In this document: one piece after another, positions 1 to 12,424 of the stretch
Layout of the letters: the number at the start of each line of letters is the position of its first letter
How positions within the stretch are numbered: position 1 is the first letter of the stretch
Origin: Trichostrongylus colubriformis
Lineage: Eukaryota > Nematoda > Chromadorea > Rhabditida > Trichostrongylidae
Assembly: GCA_963978905.1 (NCBI GenBank)
Contig: OZ022261.1
Span: forward strand, 21,511,686 to 21,575,685
Reading direction: 5' to 3'
Length of the DNA: 64,000 nt
Position numbers and translations under genes: made by a program
Notes under the pieces: generated by a model
Told to the model about the DNA's origin: nothing
The model's input: only the letters and a program-made list of their open reading frames with translations
Databases searched by the model: none

Positions 1-707
1 AATCGTGATCATTGCGATCGTACGCAAAGTATGACTGCATGATCATGATAAGCAGACCCGACAAGGCTGTCATGATAGATAAATGGCTCAAAACGATAAA
101 CGGAACAAAGGTCATCGTACGGTAAATTCTCAGAGAGTTAGCTTGAGTCCTCCGTGGAGAATACTAGCAAAATTCGGATAGCAGTTGAAAGAGATTTATA
201 GCCCATGCGCGAGTGAAATCCTCTTATGAGAAAGTTTTAAGATAGGCACTGGCAATGCGAATGGCTGTAAAACTGACAAGAAAGTATATCGCAAAAATTC
301 GAAATATCAATAAATTGGCACACGGATTTGCTAGTATCACTAACATTCACAATGAGATCGAGTAACTCAGAGATAAAAATGAGCATTTAAAACAAAAGTG
401 TCAACAGCTGACAAAGTAAGAAGGCACACATCAGGAAAGAATGAAATTGCACTTGCAGAATAAATCAAGAGAGGTACTGTAGTGGGAAAACCAGTAATAC
501 GATACGACTTAATTTGGCGTCAAGCTTTTTGGTCTCACGTCAACTGATGCCCTTTTCGAGATACAGGCATCTAAAAAACGGAACAATTTCAGTGAAACAA
601 TAGTGGAATGATATTGCATGAGGTTCCACTAAGTCAAAGGAAGGAGAATTAGACATCGGTTTACTGGGCAGAACCATTCTTATGAATAGCGTTACTGCAA
701 TACTCAC

Positions 708-890
708 GAACCAGCTCGCGCTGCTCTTATTACTGAATTCCGCAACAAAATAGTAAAGCTCTGGTGTGATGGAGAAGAAGCCGATGCGCCGCAAAATCAT
801 TGGCACTAATTCCGCTCCGCGCAACCGCACTCCCCGCTCTCAGAGATTTCGCGACGCCGCACTAGCCCCCTTCATTACAAATTCGTCAAA
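708..890 (-). CDS. Possible 3' exon of the large minus-strand gene, frame interrupted
   Basis: A minus-strand frame reads FDEFVMKGASAASRNL, meets one TGA, then continues in the same frame as RGAELVPMILRRIGFF and on to SNKSSASWF, where a good donor (TTC|GTGAGT) closes it at 708. Both halves look protein-like, but the TGA and the impossibly short gap (about 22 bp) to the upstream exon at 908 mean it cannot be joined cleanly. It may be a real exon with a sequence error, a decaying end of the gene, or chance. The family is not recognised. Confidence 0.3.
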
Positions 891-907
891 CTGCAGGAAG
901 ATCTCAC

Positions 908-3900
908 CCTACCAGAAGATAAAGACTTTTGTCATGTTCTAGATTTTCTACGATGGCGATTTCCATGTACTTAGTTATACCCCTGATGTCATCACCTTGC
1001 ATTTCGTTGAACTGAAGTTTGAATGGACGAATGGAATTCACCTGCAATCACATCCGAGCACAGGACACTCATCCTCTTTTTCGAACCACGAAATCACATG
1101 TTTCATGTGTCCTCCATGACTACACATCTGTAAAGCAGCAATACGTAAAACGCATTGCCATGTTTCATGCAACACAGTTTTGATTTCTATGAGCAGCAAC
1201 TCCGTAAACGATTGTGGGTAAAACCAATGCCGGCATTACATCTTTTTATAGATGGGTAACATATATCAAACGAAAAGTTACAATTAGTACATCCTTATTT
1301 GCATTTTAAGCGATCTTGAAGTTTTTGCCTCAGACCAAGAGCTAATCAAACGAAAACATGGAACGTACCAAACATGTGGAGAACATCATTGAAAACGATC
1401 CCGCTGGATGATCATAGTCATTTACCGGTGTACCATACGACAAACCACAAAGCGAACAACGTGGATAAGATTTTCGGCACTGCGGACACGCACTATCAGG
1501 AGGCCGTTTGATCTGAGCAAGCGTTTCAATAAAATGATTACTGACATATACTTAGGAGTGCGAAGCTATTCTCGGGAAGTGCTATTTTTGACAGCCCAGA
1601 CAAATGAGAAAAGTGTGAGCAAGTCAGGCTGCGTTAACATAAAGCAATACAATCGCCACAACGTACACTTCGTGACCGATGTGTCCGCATGTTCGCTAAC
1701 GTTTGTGTGCTCTAACAGGCAAAAATTCATGAGGTGGGGGCCTCCGTAGCGGGTACGTTGAGGCAGGCAATCGCAATAATTGCGATCGCGCCGCAGGTTA
1801 TGAATGCACCTTAATCTTGGAAACCCAAGGAATGGTATGCAGAATAAAAGCTGTTCAATAATTACATACCTCAGCTTCTGTGCCGCCATCAACTCCGTTA
1901 TAATCGTAGTAAGACTCAGTTGATGGCGTTGCAGCCATAGTGGATATCTCAGAATCAGAGTGGAGCGCCATTGCAGCCATATTACTGCTGATAGATGCAG
2001 AAGACCGGTTCGTACTCGCACGTGTGACAGCCGGCCGTGATCTCACTTGTGATATTTGATCAGTTATCATGGATTCGGCATTCCGTAAAGCTGCCTCGTA
2101 ACTCGAACCACAGAAAGTGCAGGAAATATCGACCTGCAAAAAGAGTAACAATCAAGTGACAACAATACCGCCTTTTTTTTCTCACACAAAAGTAATAAAC
2201 AAACTGTTGTCTTGAAGTCTGGCCAGTAAATTTGTGGCACCAGATTCAGGAGCCTCCTCCGAAAACAGAACCGCTCCATTCGTTGAAGTATGAACGAATA
2301 TCGACATAGTTCAGCCCGAGCAAGATGTAAGAAATCTGGCCTGAGAAAGCGAAAGGACAATCAGGCGTATAAACACCAAAATAAGAAGACTGATAATGCC
2401 TACATATCCTCGGTAACGCGCATGTAACTCGTTGGAAACATAGCGAATAAAGACGGAACACCAATAGTGGATGGATCCTTCAGGCTTTCTATATCGACAT
2501 CAGACTTGGAGCAATCATCCGATTCACTCTAAAATTTAAATTCTATAACAAGATAAAAATATTGAGTGTGTGAAAACCACTACAATAATTCTGTTTGCTC
2601 CATCTCCCAACTTTCCACCACCGCGGTAACAATGTTCATGTAACTAGGATGAATACTCTCACCCGACACCCCCAGCAGCCTTGGTTCCTCCGACCCAGCA
2701 ATGGGGCCCAAGCTGGCATTTACTCCGAGTCCCCTCCCCCTCGGTCACCACTTTGAGGAGCTATATCATAGCCAGACCCGCTGTGCCGCCATCACCAAAA
2801 GTCGTGGTCTTTATACAATATTGATGTTTGCTGAGGCTTGTTTGTTCTGTTTTTTTTTTGTGGAGAAAGCCGTTTTTCTGGACTAACAAGGGAAGGACCC
2901 CAGGTCGAAGTGGCCATGCGGAATGGGATACATATGGTCAGACGTATTCGAAATTTGCAAAACGATTCTCTAAGCGGAGTTATGGAGGTTTTTTTTTCGT
3001 ATGAACGGCTACACGTTGGATCTCGTTGGCGAGGCACTATGTCATAAGCACGGCCGTTGCTGTGCTGAGCTAGCAAAGGCCTCAGTGGCTCGATGGTAGT
3101 GTTCCGGATCTGCAGGACCGGGGTGATGGGTTTGCTCCCCGCCGGTACGGCTTTTTTTTGCATTTTGTGTTTCATTGTCAGTAAGTGTTTTTTTTTCACT
3201 CCTGGGCGTTTTCTTGCACTGGTACCTATCGCACCCATCATTTACTCTGCCACTTTATTTATAACTACTAACATTACTCACAAGGGAAGGATACCAAGTC
3301 GAAGAGAATCCCGTACCACACTAATTAGGTGTTGTTGCGTAAAAGATTATGATACTCGTGCACAGGGGGTCGAATTACCCCTTTGTACAAATTTTCAGCT
3401 AAATCCAGTTTTTGGTCCAACTTTGGAAAATTGGGGGTGGCCAGGGGATCAGGTGGTAGTTTTTAAATTTTCTTTTAGAGAAACCCTGCAACGTGGACAA
3501 GATAGCCTACACATACCTTTTACACTTGCCCATGGCATTAAATGTACGAAACAAGCGTCAAATAAGAGCATTTCCCAGGCAAGGGTTAACGATTTCTCCT
3601 TTGTTCAATGGGCTGCCACCCTTAAAGCCCGTGAATTTTTCCGAAATTTGGTCAAATTCTCGAATTGGCTAAAAACTAGTCTCTTGAGGTAATTAGACTC
3701 CCCGAACACGGAAATCGCCCTGGTTTTGCGCAAAAACGTCTGGCTCGCGAGCTATGAGCTTCCAAACTTACCATATAATAGTACTGTTTTTTCAAAAAAA
3801 AACCTCCATAACTCGGCTTAGAGAATGGTTTTGCAATTTCGAATACAGATTCGAGATCAGCGTCCGAAAATACGTCGGATCATATGTATCCCATTCCGAA

Positions 3901-6900
3901 TGGCCACTTCGACCTGGCCCTTGTAAGCCTTTTCCTTTTCTCCGCTGGTTTTGTAGTGAATTCTGTTTTAAAACCATGAAGAGAGTCAAGCGGCACCCAA
4001 GTAGAAGGAAATGTTGACAATAGTTTCAGGCACCACATACTAAAATTTTGTCAAATTTGGTCCAGTAGAAAAGAGGATATAACAAAAAAGTGTTTGGCCG
4101 AAGACTTTTGAGCGCTACTGTATACTATTACAAAAGCATGCGAGCGAAGATTGCGAAAACCAATATTACAGCAATACCTCGTCAGCTGAGTGGTCGTCCT
4201 GTTCTAAGCACCGGCCGGCAACAAGAAGGTGAGAGAAAACTTGGCAGTCTTTGGTTGCATACAAAAATCTAAAGTCATACCTGTTTTTACAGCAAAATGA
4301 TGTGATCTTGTCTCTAATTGGAAGAATCGTCTGCGGAGAAGTGAGTTTCATTGCGACCCATATAATTATGTTGTATTTGCCTGATAAGAGCCGCATGCGA
4401 AGTTTCACGCGAAATAGCGAGAGTTCGGCTAAGATACAGCTCACCGAATCCTCGGCCGTGTGGGCGGGGCCTCCGAGTAAAGGGCAGTAGTCCGCCGCGG
4501 TTAGGGACAGAGAGTGGTACTAATTACGTAACTTTCTGTTCCTACAGAGCGTCTCCTACCACGGCGGACGACGGTATGGGCACTTGCTCGGAGGCACAGC
4601 CCACCCGGCCCAGACTTTGTGGTGCTTATCTTAGCCGAATTCACATTTTTCGCGTGAAACTCTGAATGCAGCCCACATTAGGCAAATACAACATAAATAC
4701 ATGGATAACAAAGAAACTCAGTTTTTCCGTGGACGATTTCTTGAGCCAACGAACTCACTCGGAGAGGACAAGAAGTGAATCTGGATGTCGACCTAGGCCA
4801 ACAAACTGTAAACGATCCATGCCTACGCTCTAAAAGTGTGGAAAAACGAGACTCAGCGAGCAAGAATGACACGAAACCATGGGAGAACATAAAATTACCT
4901 GCTGGAAAAGATATTGGAAAGCTTCTTTCATTTTGCATGAGCTGAGGAGATTTACGCACCACGCAATTTTGAGACCCAGTGGCATAGCCTAAACTACGAC
5001 TGTAGACCTTCAACAGTTTTAATGAGAACTCGAGCTAACAACTGACTGAGTTCTCCAGAACGAGCTCCGTAAATTTTTCCGGATTAGTAGCTGTCAATTC
5101 ACCGAGCAAGAACAACAACATCGGAATGAGCAGAGGATTGAGCAGTGCCGATTCTTAAGAGGTGAACTGTATGACAAAAACACACATTTATCAATAACCT
5201 GACCTGCAACGTCGACGGCCTAGGTTCATGTGTTACTGCTGGAATTGGAAAAGGGGTGGAGGACTGGCTGACACCCATTTTACCGCTATGGCCTATGCTC
5301 CCCGACATAGACAGCATCCCACCCCCTCAAACCTCTATGGAAAAGGGAGAAAGTTGATAATCACGAGTCACGAATCGTTGCTTTAAGAATGATTTAATCC
5401 ACAAACAATGCGTCTGCGTCTGCGCTCTAGCCGTTTGCGTTAGTGACGCACAGCACTGAGCCCCCGAGGTGTATCGGCAGATCAAAATTTCGCATCGCGA
5501 CGTGCAACACGACGCGCGCGAGCTAGCGGCGCGGTGTGTAGTTGAGTTACCAAGCGAGTACGTGCTCTGTCCTTACTTCGTAAATTCGCCTCATGACCCT
5601 TTTGTTGTCGCCCCGAGCGCGCGTTGAGAGATTCTAACGATGGGTACCTCCCCCACCTCAATATGTCAGCACCGTCCTTATTCTACAGAACTGAGCTGGC
5701 CGAAAATAATAGCTGAAACACTCACCTCTGTGTTCCCTTATGAATGCCTCAATTTTATCTACAAGACGGAGACGTCGAGCTACATAGTTTGGCGTCGACT
5801 TATTCGTTGCACAAGATATCTTATTTACATACCTAAAATTGACACAATGATTACAATAACCGTTCACACATTTACGAGATTTGCTAACGACAGACTTCAG
5901 GAGGATTGTGCTGAATAAATGTGTTCAGTACCTGGACACAATACTACTGAAGAAGTGGAAAGCGTTCAAGAATGAGCAGGGACTGTTCGTAAAAACAGGC
6001 TTCCCAAGTTTATGTCGTATAAACATGGTGTACTGAAACGAGAAAAAAGACTATTGTGAAACGATACTCCAGATATCCTGAGAAAAGAAGTTACCTCAAT
6101 GAATCTTATCGTATCACCGTTAATTAGACATAGGTATATCACAGGTATTTGCTTCAATATATCCGTACTAGCAGCAAACTTCTCGTCCGAAACTATTTTG
6201 TCTTCAGTAACCGGTAAGCAAAACGGTTCCAATATCATTCGGCGAACAGGCGATCGAGCTATCTTGAATGAACGACATACAGTTCTGTTTTATAAAAGGC
6301 GTAGAGCGCGACAACAAGATTGTCCGCTTACCTTCTCAGGGCAGTAGATCCTTGAATAACTATCCAGGATGCACCGTTTTTACGGGCGGGTATAGCGCTG
6401 TGATAAGGTTTTGCGGGTACAGCGCTGTGAAACTTTATCACAGCGCTGTACCCGCACGCAAATTGGCTAGCTACGGCCACTTGAACTCTTTAAAGACACC
6501 GGAATGGGGTAATTCCGGCCTACGGTAGACCATTCGCAAATCGGACGAGTTCAAGGGGCCGCCATTGCACAAACTCGCCAATTTGACGCCTTCGCATTGT
6601 GCGAAGAGGAGATGTTTCTACATATTATGAATCTGTTTTTTTCTTCTACTTTTTCCTTTGTTCTTTCTTATGTTGTTTCTAGATGTACTTACATGAATGC
6701 TAATGTAATTGGGATTGGCCACCCCACTGCGCTGGGAGTTAGGTGCTACAACTAACGCTGGTCCCGGCCAGTCTCCTATAGCGGACAGCTCGGAAAGTCA
6801 GAGGGGCTGAGGGGGATGCGAATACACACAGCAGCGTCGCACTTTTGATTCCTGGTTTCTTCGCCGATTATCGCTTCTAACCTTCAGTGTTTGTTACAAA

Positions 6901-9900
6901 ATGCTCATTTCTTTGCATCTTCCTCTTGTTTCGGACCCCTTCCGGTTCCTTTGAAGACAGTGTTAGGGATAATGTGGGTTATAAGGAATCCCAAGAGGAG
7001 TCATTTAGTGAAAAACTACGGGTCTGAAAGGCCTATGCATGGCGAAATTCTCCGCGGAAGGCGCCCCCTTAAGCTGTGGCGGAGGCGGCCTCGTCAGGGC
7101 AAGCCGCCTTGGTTTAGGGCAGCGCGCCTCCAGGCGACGTGATTAGTGATTGGTCCCGGTGAAGTTGGTCAAGGAAACGGCAGGGCTGAAAGTATCGCAG
7201 CGCGCTTTCTCACTTTTAGCTCAAGCTCACCACATGAAATCAGACGCTGTCGCATTTCCGAACATCCCTTCATGTTTACGTCTTGTTAATGCCAATGGAA
7301 AACTTGTGCGGACTACCCGCCTCTTGACGAAAAGGTCGTCCGCGCCTAGAACCAACGGTGGGAAGGGGTCCTATTTCTCGGGTATTTGGCCATTTCCATA
7401 TGTTTTTTTCTCCACTGTCCTGTTACTAGGCATCTCGGCTTTCATATTCAATTCCTCTTTTACTTTTCGTCCGAAATACCCCTAAAGCTGCTTCTGAAAG
7501 AGGGTGGTAGGTCAACCAATCCGATTATCGCAAGGTGTACCTTCAAACCTGCACTCAAACTTCTCTAGTTCTGTAAAATCGAAGAATGCGAACATATATT
7601 TGCATTAACGCGATCACCACACCACTTGAGCATTCTTGTTTTCGATCTTTCCTTGCGTACCCGTTACTCCGTAATGTCAAACACTTGGTTTGTCCAGGCG
7701 ACGCGACTTTGCGAAATCGCAGAATCGTTGGGTCTTTATGGTATAATCCTTACCCTTATTGCAACTGAACGGCATTCATAAGTTGGAAATGGACCTATCT
7801 CAAGTTATAATCAAAATGGTACCATATAAGTTGTATCCTGTGTGTAAACTCAAAGAACCATACCTTGATAAATGTGAAATGACTAGAATCACAGTTCTGC
7901 CAGGTAACATCTGCTTCCCTTTCCAATGAACATAGTTGCAGAATGCCAGGCAACCTATGACAACTAGCAATATTTAGAAAATAACAAAATATATAAAACA
8001 TTTTCAAGCGCACCCTTTCACGTTTATCTTTGGCACATAAGGGCATCCTAGACTGCTCATGGAAGTCTTCTCATGGCTGGAAGGATCGTCACCATCAGAG
8101 GTGGTGTACTCGAAATCGCTAAGCTCAAGGGATTCTAAATCCACATATTACTTGCATCAGTTACATGAAGCGTATACAGAAAGGGAAGATGGCATTTTAG
8201 GGTTTGGCTTGGATTTCAGGATTTCTCACACTGGAAAAGCGCTGAACGCGGACTGAGTTGATAACGACCACCTGGTAGGGGTGTGTGTACATATGACAAA
8301 AATCGCTTCGCGGCGTCGCACTCGCAGCGCCATCAGTACCACTTGCCGGACCGATTGCCCCTGGGAGCCTGACAGAGCGTGGCTGCGTTACCTCTGCACT
8401 TCTACCCATGCTGCCTCACTTGAACGCTGCCATGCGCTGCCACTGGTCCGCCGAGCCGCTCGTCGCGCGCGGCCACGCGAAAATTTGTCGTAACTACACA
8501 TACCCACCTGGTAGCCTTAATTCGAGCAAAACTCCCATCCAGTTTGATTGAAGACACACAACGCGATGATCACATTAGTGGCTTGGTTTCTTGGGGCAAG
8601 TAGGCCCTTGCCAATTACTTAGGCTGTCACGGTGTTGTGCCGCTGTTGTACAAAACCAAGCGAAGCACAGAAAAGTCACACCTGGCCTTAGGGGAGCAAA
8701 TTTCCAACGTGGTGCTCACGTGAAGAAGGAAACTAGTGCTAAGAGAAGATGATTCAATGAAAAAGCCACCTCGATGATGGAACCCACTACCACGTTGGAA
8801 GGTACACCACCGTGAGGATGCATTGCGGGCCGCAACAAAAGTGCAGGCTGCGCAATCATCCAGAGACCCACTCGTCCCAAGAAAGTAACCCACCAATCTG
8901 ATTATCGCGTGACGTGCCTTTAAGCCCAAATACGTGGAAACCAGCGAAAGGCAAGGAATTATATAAAATACCACGATAAAATGGTTGTCTCCTCGCAGAA
9001 CTCAATATCCACTGCATCCATCGCTTAGGTAAGTGCTTGGCCAATCCTTGGAAAATCGCTTAATCATTTTATTTGAAACACTGTTACTTAATAAGTAGGA
9101 GGGTGCACTTTGAACTTACACAACAAGGCTTTCTGATCAGGAACCTGATCCATACCATGGTAAAGACGGAATTCCATAGTCTGATAGAGATTATACGGGA
9201 TGGACTGAATGAAGTAATTATATAGACACCATTTTTGGCGGTGATCGATCACTCACATCGAACGTTTCCCACATCCTAATCTCCTCGAACATCTTTATCA
9301 ACTCCGGCTTGATGCGAAATCCTTCATCAGGGGCAATAAACTATAACTGTGTAAGACCAATCAACATTAAGTAAAAAAAACAAATGAATTCCAAGTGAAG
9401 TGAAGCGTACAGGAGCAAAAATGAGCTTCGATCGGCCCGGAAGATCTTCCACGAGACATAGTACTCCGCTGTATCCTATGGGAGCGAAGTCAAATGAGCG
9501 GATTTTATGCTTAAGCTGAAAGTAATGAAGAACATTGAAAAATGAACATCAAACTCAAACACACATACAGAAGAAAACAAGTGATGACGCAACTATTGAA
9601 AATTCTCACATGACTAGAAAACGGAACAACTCTAACCTTAATTCTGTGCCCATTATCGACTTTTTTGCCCGTCACAGAATCGCGATTGTCACATGGATGG
9701 GACCAAAAAAAGGAAGACGCCGAATCGTCGTTACTTCGCTCTAAATTTCATAGGCATCAGAAAGTTTCCTTCATTTAGGGGAACAATCAACCAATCAAGA
9801 AATCCAATACTCACATACCATCATTCAACGCAATCCCTACATCTTTCTTCAATTCATACAGCGTCTTGACATCCTTGAAATCCAAGCCAAGACGGCCAAA

Positions 9901-10071
9901 AATACACGATATTTTCTCTTTGTGTGTCTTGTGGATGCTTCCCAATTTTGTTTCACAGCCAATCTCTTGAAGAGTGCAGACATTGTTGTCAGTTGTTTTT
10001 ACACCGACTTTCACATGGGACACCGACGTCTGAGTCGAGGAGGCTGTCGAAACCTGCTCAGGAACTGGAGT
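908..10071 (-). CDS. Large multi-exon host gene, unrecognised family (partial)
   Basis: Exons read on the minus strand, with matching splice phases: 9819-10071, 9637-9740, 9411-9515, 9257-9340, 9120-9204, 8014-8134, 7864-7954, 6095-6284, 5932-6032, 5726-5910, 5047-5153, 4899-4988, 4759-4829, 4281-4330, 4178-4203, an exon from 2528 to about 2404, one from about 2337 to 2211, 1870-2133 and 908-1041. Most joins are phase-consistent; those at 9120/8134 and 7864/6284 are not resolved and small exons may be missing there. The predicted protein exceeds 600 residues. It has an acidic serine-rich stretch (SESDDCSKSDVDIES), a basic helix-like stretch (FCFRRRLLNLVPQIYWPDFK), a hydrophobic run (LLIPMLLFLLGEL) and a low-complexity Ser/Thr/Ala region in 1870-2133. 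No signal peptide or catalytic motif was recognised. The 5' end lies above 10.1 kb; introns hold several repeats. I do not recognise the protein. Confidence 0.68.
2886..3930. repeat. Foldback (inverted-repeat) element
   Basis: Left arm about 2888-3000 and right arm about 3796-3927 are inverted copies: the blocks AGGTCGAAGTGGCCAT, GGAATGGGATACATATG, ACGATTCTCTAAGC and GTTATGGAGG recur as reverse complements. A partial direct copy of the arm start lies at 3281-3325. The element fills an intron of the large minus-strand gene (between 4178 and 2528). No transposase was seen. Confidence 0.6.
3076..3155 (+). ncRNA. tRNA-like or tRNA-derived (SINE-type) sequence
   Basis: A TGGCTCGATGGTAGTG block resembles a tRNA D-arm/A box. 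It is followed by an anticodon-arm-like CCGGATCTGCAGGACCGG and a GGTTTGCTCCC block resembling a degenerate B box. The loop would place GCA (Cys-type) in the anticodon position. The acceptor stem is not convincingly paired, so a tRNA pseudogene or SINE head is more likely than a working tRNA. It lies between the arms of a foldback repeat, which fits a mobile origin. Confidence 0.35.
4366..4696. mobile_element. Palindromic MITE
   Basis: The ends are inverted copies (TTATGTTGTATTTGCC at 4367 and GGCAAATACAACATAA near 4693). The inner blocks also match in inverse: GTTTCACGCGAAA with TTTCGCGTGAAAC, TCGGCTAAGAT with ATCTTAGCC, and a central pair around the Pu/Py-rich CTCCGAG segments. About 330 bp, no coding potential. 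It lies in the intron between exons 4281-4330 and 4759-4829 of the large gene. Confidence 0.6.
6386..6456. repeat. Short hairpin repeat built on CAGCGCTGT
   Basis: GCGGGTATAGCGCTGTGATA is followed by a direct near-copy and then an inverted copy ending TCACAGCGCTGTACCCGC. The three units make an imperfect hairpin just upstream of MITE copy 1. Confidence 0.6.
6489..6955. mobile_element. About 465-bp MITE, TTAAAG ends, copy 1
   Basis: First of four copies in the window (others near 10613, 13387 and 49825). Inverted ends are CTTTAAAGACACCGGAA and TTCCGGTTCCTTTGAAG. Shared internal blocks include GAGTTCAAGTGGCCGCC, TCTAGATGTACTTACATGAA and CCGATTATCGCTTCTAACC. Its left end abuts a hairpin repeat at 6386-6456. 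Confidence 0.65.
6950..7490 (+). repeat. Dispersed repeat, copy matching 61440-62130 in inverse
   Basis: The segment with GAAAAACTACGGGTCTG, GGCGGAGGCGGCCTCGTCAG, GTTAATGCCAATGG and TAGGCATCTCGGCTTTCATA recurs inverted at 61440-62130. Fragmentary frames run through both copies, but none has a recognisable domain and the frames differ, so neither is called as a gene. Confidence 0.5.
8300..8500 (-). mobile_element. GC-rich MITE fragment related to 46.85 and 55.1 kb copies
   Basis: Read on the minus strand, this segment carries CGCGCGCGACGAGCGGC, GCAGTGGCAGCGCATGGCAG and CTGCCT-rich blocks found in the same order at 46850-47060 and 55130-55590. It sits in an intron of the large minus-strand gene. 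Confidence 0.45.
8562..8927 (-). mobile_element. MITE with GTGCCTTTAAG end, diverged copy
   Basis: The right end reads GATTATCGCGTGACGTGCCTTTAAG and the left end ATTAGTGGCTTGGTTTCTTG. Both match the better-preserved copy at 33730-34192 (GGCACACCACTGCGATAATC). Internal blocks such as GAGAAGATGATT and CACGGTGTTGTGC are also shared. About 365 bp, non-coding, inside an intron of the large gene. Confidence 0.55.
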
Positions 10072-10612
10072 CTGTAATGATTTCCAGTCAGCATGAAATG
10101 GGGCCAATCAGGTGAACGCTAACGTACAAAATCGCTGCGGCAAAACGGCCAATAGCTGAGGCCGCAGTTATACTCTGACAACAACGTTCACAACATCGCT
10201 GAGTACTGCAACGCAGCCAGGCTTCCCGATCAATATGTTGACAAGCTCGCTGAGGTTGGTGTGCAAGAGCGCAATAACGGATTGATCATACAGTCACAGT
10301 AGCGGGTGCATTTCAGACGCAATGATGCGTCGCAGAGCATAACAGCAACACAGCATATCAGAAAAAGCATCCAAAGAGCACAAAACACAAACTCAATTTG
10401 TCTGAAATAATGTCAAAGATATGAAATCTATAGGAGCAGCTTCGCTGTCTCGGTGGTCAGTACCTCTCCGAGTTAGCTTTCGCTGAACGAAAGCATTTTC
10501 TTCCTTTGGGTTAAGACTTCGACATAGCTACATTATGTGAGACATGGTTGAACTTTAGAATCGACATGGCTCCAATACTTGGTATAGCTGCAAAACAATA
10601 TGAGGTGTATCG

Positions 10613-11080
10613 CTTAAAGACACCGTAAGGGAGTAATTTTGGCTTACGGTAGAACAGACGTAGTGTGGACGAGTTCAAGTGGCCGCCATTGCACAAACTC
10701 GCCAATTTGACGCCTTGGCATGGTGCCAAGAGAAGATGTTTCCATTAGAAAGTTGTTCATTCCTTTTACCTTCTCCTTTGTTCTTTCTTATATTGTTACT
10801 AGATGTACTTACATGAATGTTAATGTAGTTGGGAATGGCCGCTCCACTGCGCTGGGAGTCAGGTGCTACAACTAAAGTTGACCCGCGGCCGTCTCCTACA
10901 GCGGACAACTCGGAACGCCAGTGCGATGATGCGAATGAGGCGCGACTACACACCGCAGCGATGCACTTTTGAGTTCGGGTTTTTTCACCGATTATCGCTT
11001 CTAACCTTCTGCGTTCGTTACGAAGTGCTCATTTCTTTATATGTTTCTCTTGTTTCGGACCCCCTTCCGGTTCCTTTAAA
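10613..11080. mobile_element. About 465-bp MITE, TTAAAG ends, copy 2
   Basis: CTTAAAGACACCGTAAGGGA at the left and CCCCCTTCCGGTTCCTTTAA at the right are inverted copies. The interior matches the copies at 6489, 13387 and 49825 in the same orientation. Confidence 0.65.
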
Positions 11081-11114
11081 TAGATTGGGCAAAAGAGGTG
11101 GGGGGGGGGGGGTT

Positions 11115-11330
11115 GCGGTCATGGTTAGGCCGCGTCCATACTTCGCGTGAGCGACGCCGGCACCTGCGCCGAAGGCGTGAAAAGGCCTCAGTAGCCTACT
11201 TTCTATTCATCAGACGGATTGGCCCGCTAACGCCGGCCAATTCTCGTGGGGCGGCTTCGCCGCCCCCGCAGTTTGGCTTCGCCGGTTGCGCCCACTTTCG
11301 CATGCGCGCTCGCAGCAAGAATAGGCCCTG
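11115..11330. repeat. GC-rich repeat related to 38.56-38.76 kb
   Basis: Contains GGCCGCGTCCATACTTCGCG, CAGACGGATTGGCC and CGCATGCGCGCTCGC, blocks also found at 38560-38764. A poly-G run of 13 precedes it (about 11098-11111). Non-coding. Confidence 0.4.
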
Positions 11331-11629
11331 ATATCTGTAATATGCGGTTTGTTAATATTGTAATCAAACCTATGGCTACCATCGGCTTTGGTCGAAACTG
11401 AGAGATACCATACCTACCTATACCCCTGCCTACTGAAAATGAATTTCTGTCTAAGGAGTAGCAGGATCTGATCCGAATACGACAACAAAATTAAAGTATT
11501 CAGTAATACAAGAAAGGGGAAGATGAAGCGGAACGGCCAGAATATCCGGGAAATAAGGCCCTCTTCCCACCTTTGATCCAAGTGTGTGAGGAACTATCAC
11601 AGAGGGCCACGCTAAAGGAGAAAAGGTCC

Positions 11630-12360
11630 CTACCGAATCCTAACTTGCCCGACCTCTCCAGGCCCTTTCTAACTTGCCCGATTTATGGCATCTAAGCGTG
11701 TACTTCAATTTGTGCAACCATCGATTTCCGTGCATGCTCCGCCTACAGCAGGTGAAGCTGGGCTTAGAACTTACGTGCTCCGTACACATGGGTTGGCCCC
11801 TACCCAATCCCAACTTGGCCGACCTCTCCATGCCCATTCCTAACTTGCAACTTGTGTGCTCCGTACACTTTGGTTGGCCCCTACCTAATCCTATCTTGCC
11901 CGCTTCAACAGACCCATTCCTGACCTTCCCGATAGTTGGAATTCTAGCGAAGACATATTTGAGCACACATCAATCAAGCGCAGGCCCTCGGTGAGCGGAG
12001 TTAAGCTTAGTTCTTATGTGCTCCGTACACTTAAGTTGGCCCCTATCCAAACCTAACTTGCCCTACCTCTCCAGGTCCATTACTAGCTTGCTCGTTTTTG
12101 GGACCTCTGAACGCACTTGAATAGTAACACCGTCCAATTGAGAGCAAGCCCCATCTGCGTAGGGGTAGCTAGGCTTAGTTCTTATGTGCTCTGTACGCTT
12201 TGGTCAGCACCGACGCACTCCTAACTTGCCCAACCGCTACAGTTCCATTCCTAATTAACCTGATTTTTTGTCCATTTCTGTGCAAGACCACCCAGTGTAT
12301 GCGGAGTTACGCTTCTTTGGTCAACCCCTACCCACTCGCAATCTGCCGACCTATCCGTTG
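11630..12360. repeat. Degenerate tandem repeat (satellite-like)
   Basis: Imperfect tandem units contain TGTGCTCCGTACACTT, TTGGCCCCTACCCAATCC, TAACTTGCCCGACC and CTCCAGGCCC. Units start near 11640, 11770, 11860, 12010 and 12180 with indels. An inverted fragment with the same blocks lies at 28895-29110. The long open frames here are repeat artefacts. Confidence 0.6.
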
Positions 12361-12424
12361 CAGTTGAACTAAGAGTGCAATATGTAACAAACAGACGGAC
12401 ACACACACACCAAACTTCTGGTTT

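Noticed and set aside
1031..1041. ADAM-type metalloprotease resemblance of the exon with TKYMEIAIVENLE
   Set aside because: The short similarity to the start of reprolysin domains is not followed by a zinc-binding HExxH motif or disintegrin cysteines in neighbouring exons.
4090..4370. Plus-strand exons QNDVILSLIGRIVCGE and IPRQLSGRPVLSTGRQQ with plausible splice sites
   Set aside because: Their phases do not join. The minus strand at the same place gives two exons (4281-4330, 4178-4203) that fit the large gene in phase on both sides.
5204..5317. Minus-strand ATG exon starting MLSMSGSIGHSGKMGVSQ
   Set aside because: Its weak GTCAGG donor does not phase with the next exon, while exon 5726-5910 joins 5047-5153 directly. 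It may be an alternative start or chance.
11630..12360. Possible CRISPR-like regular repeat array
   Set aside because: Units are diverged, adjoining and without unique spacers, and the genome is eukaryotic. It is a satellite-like tandem repeat.
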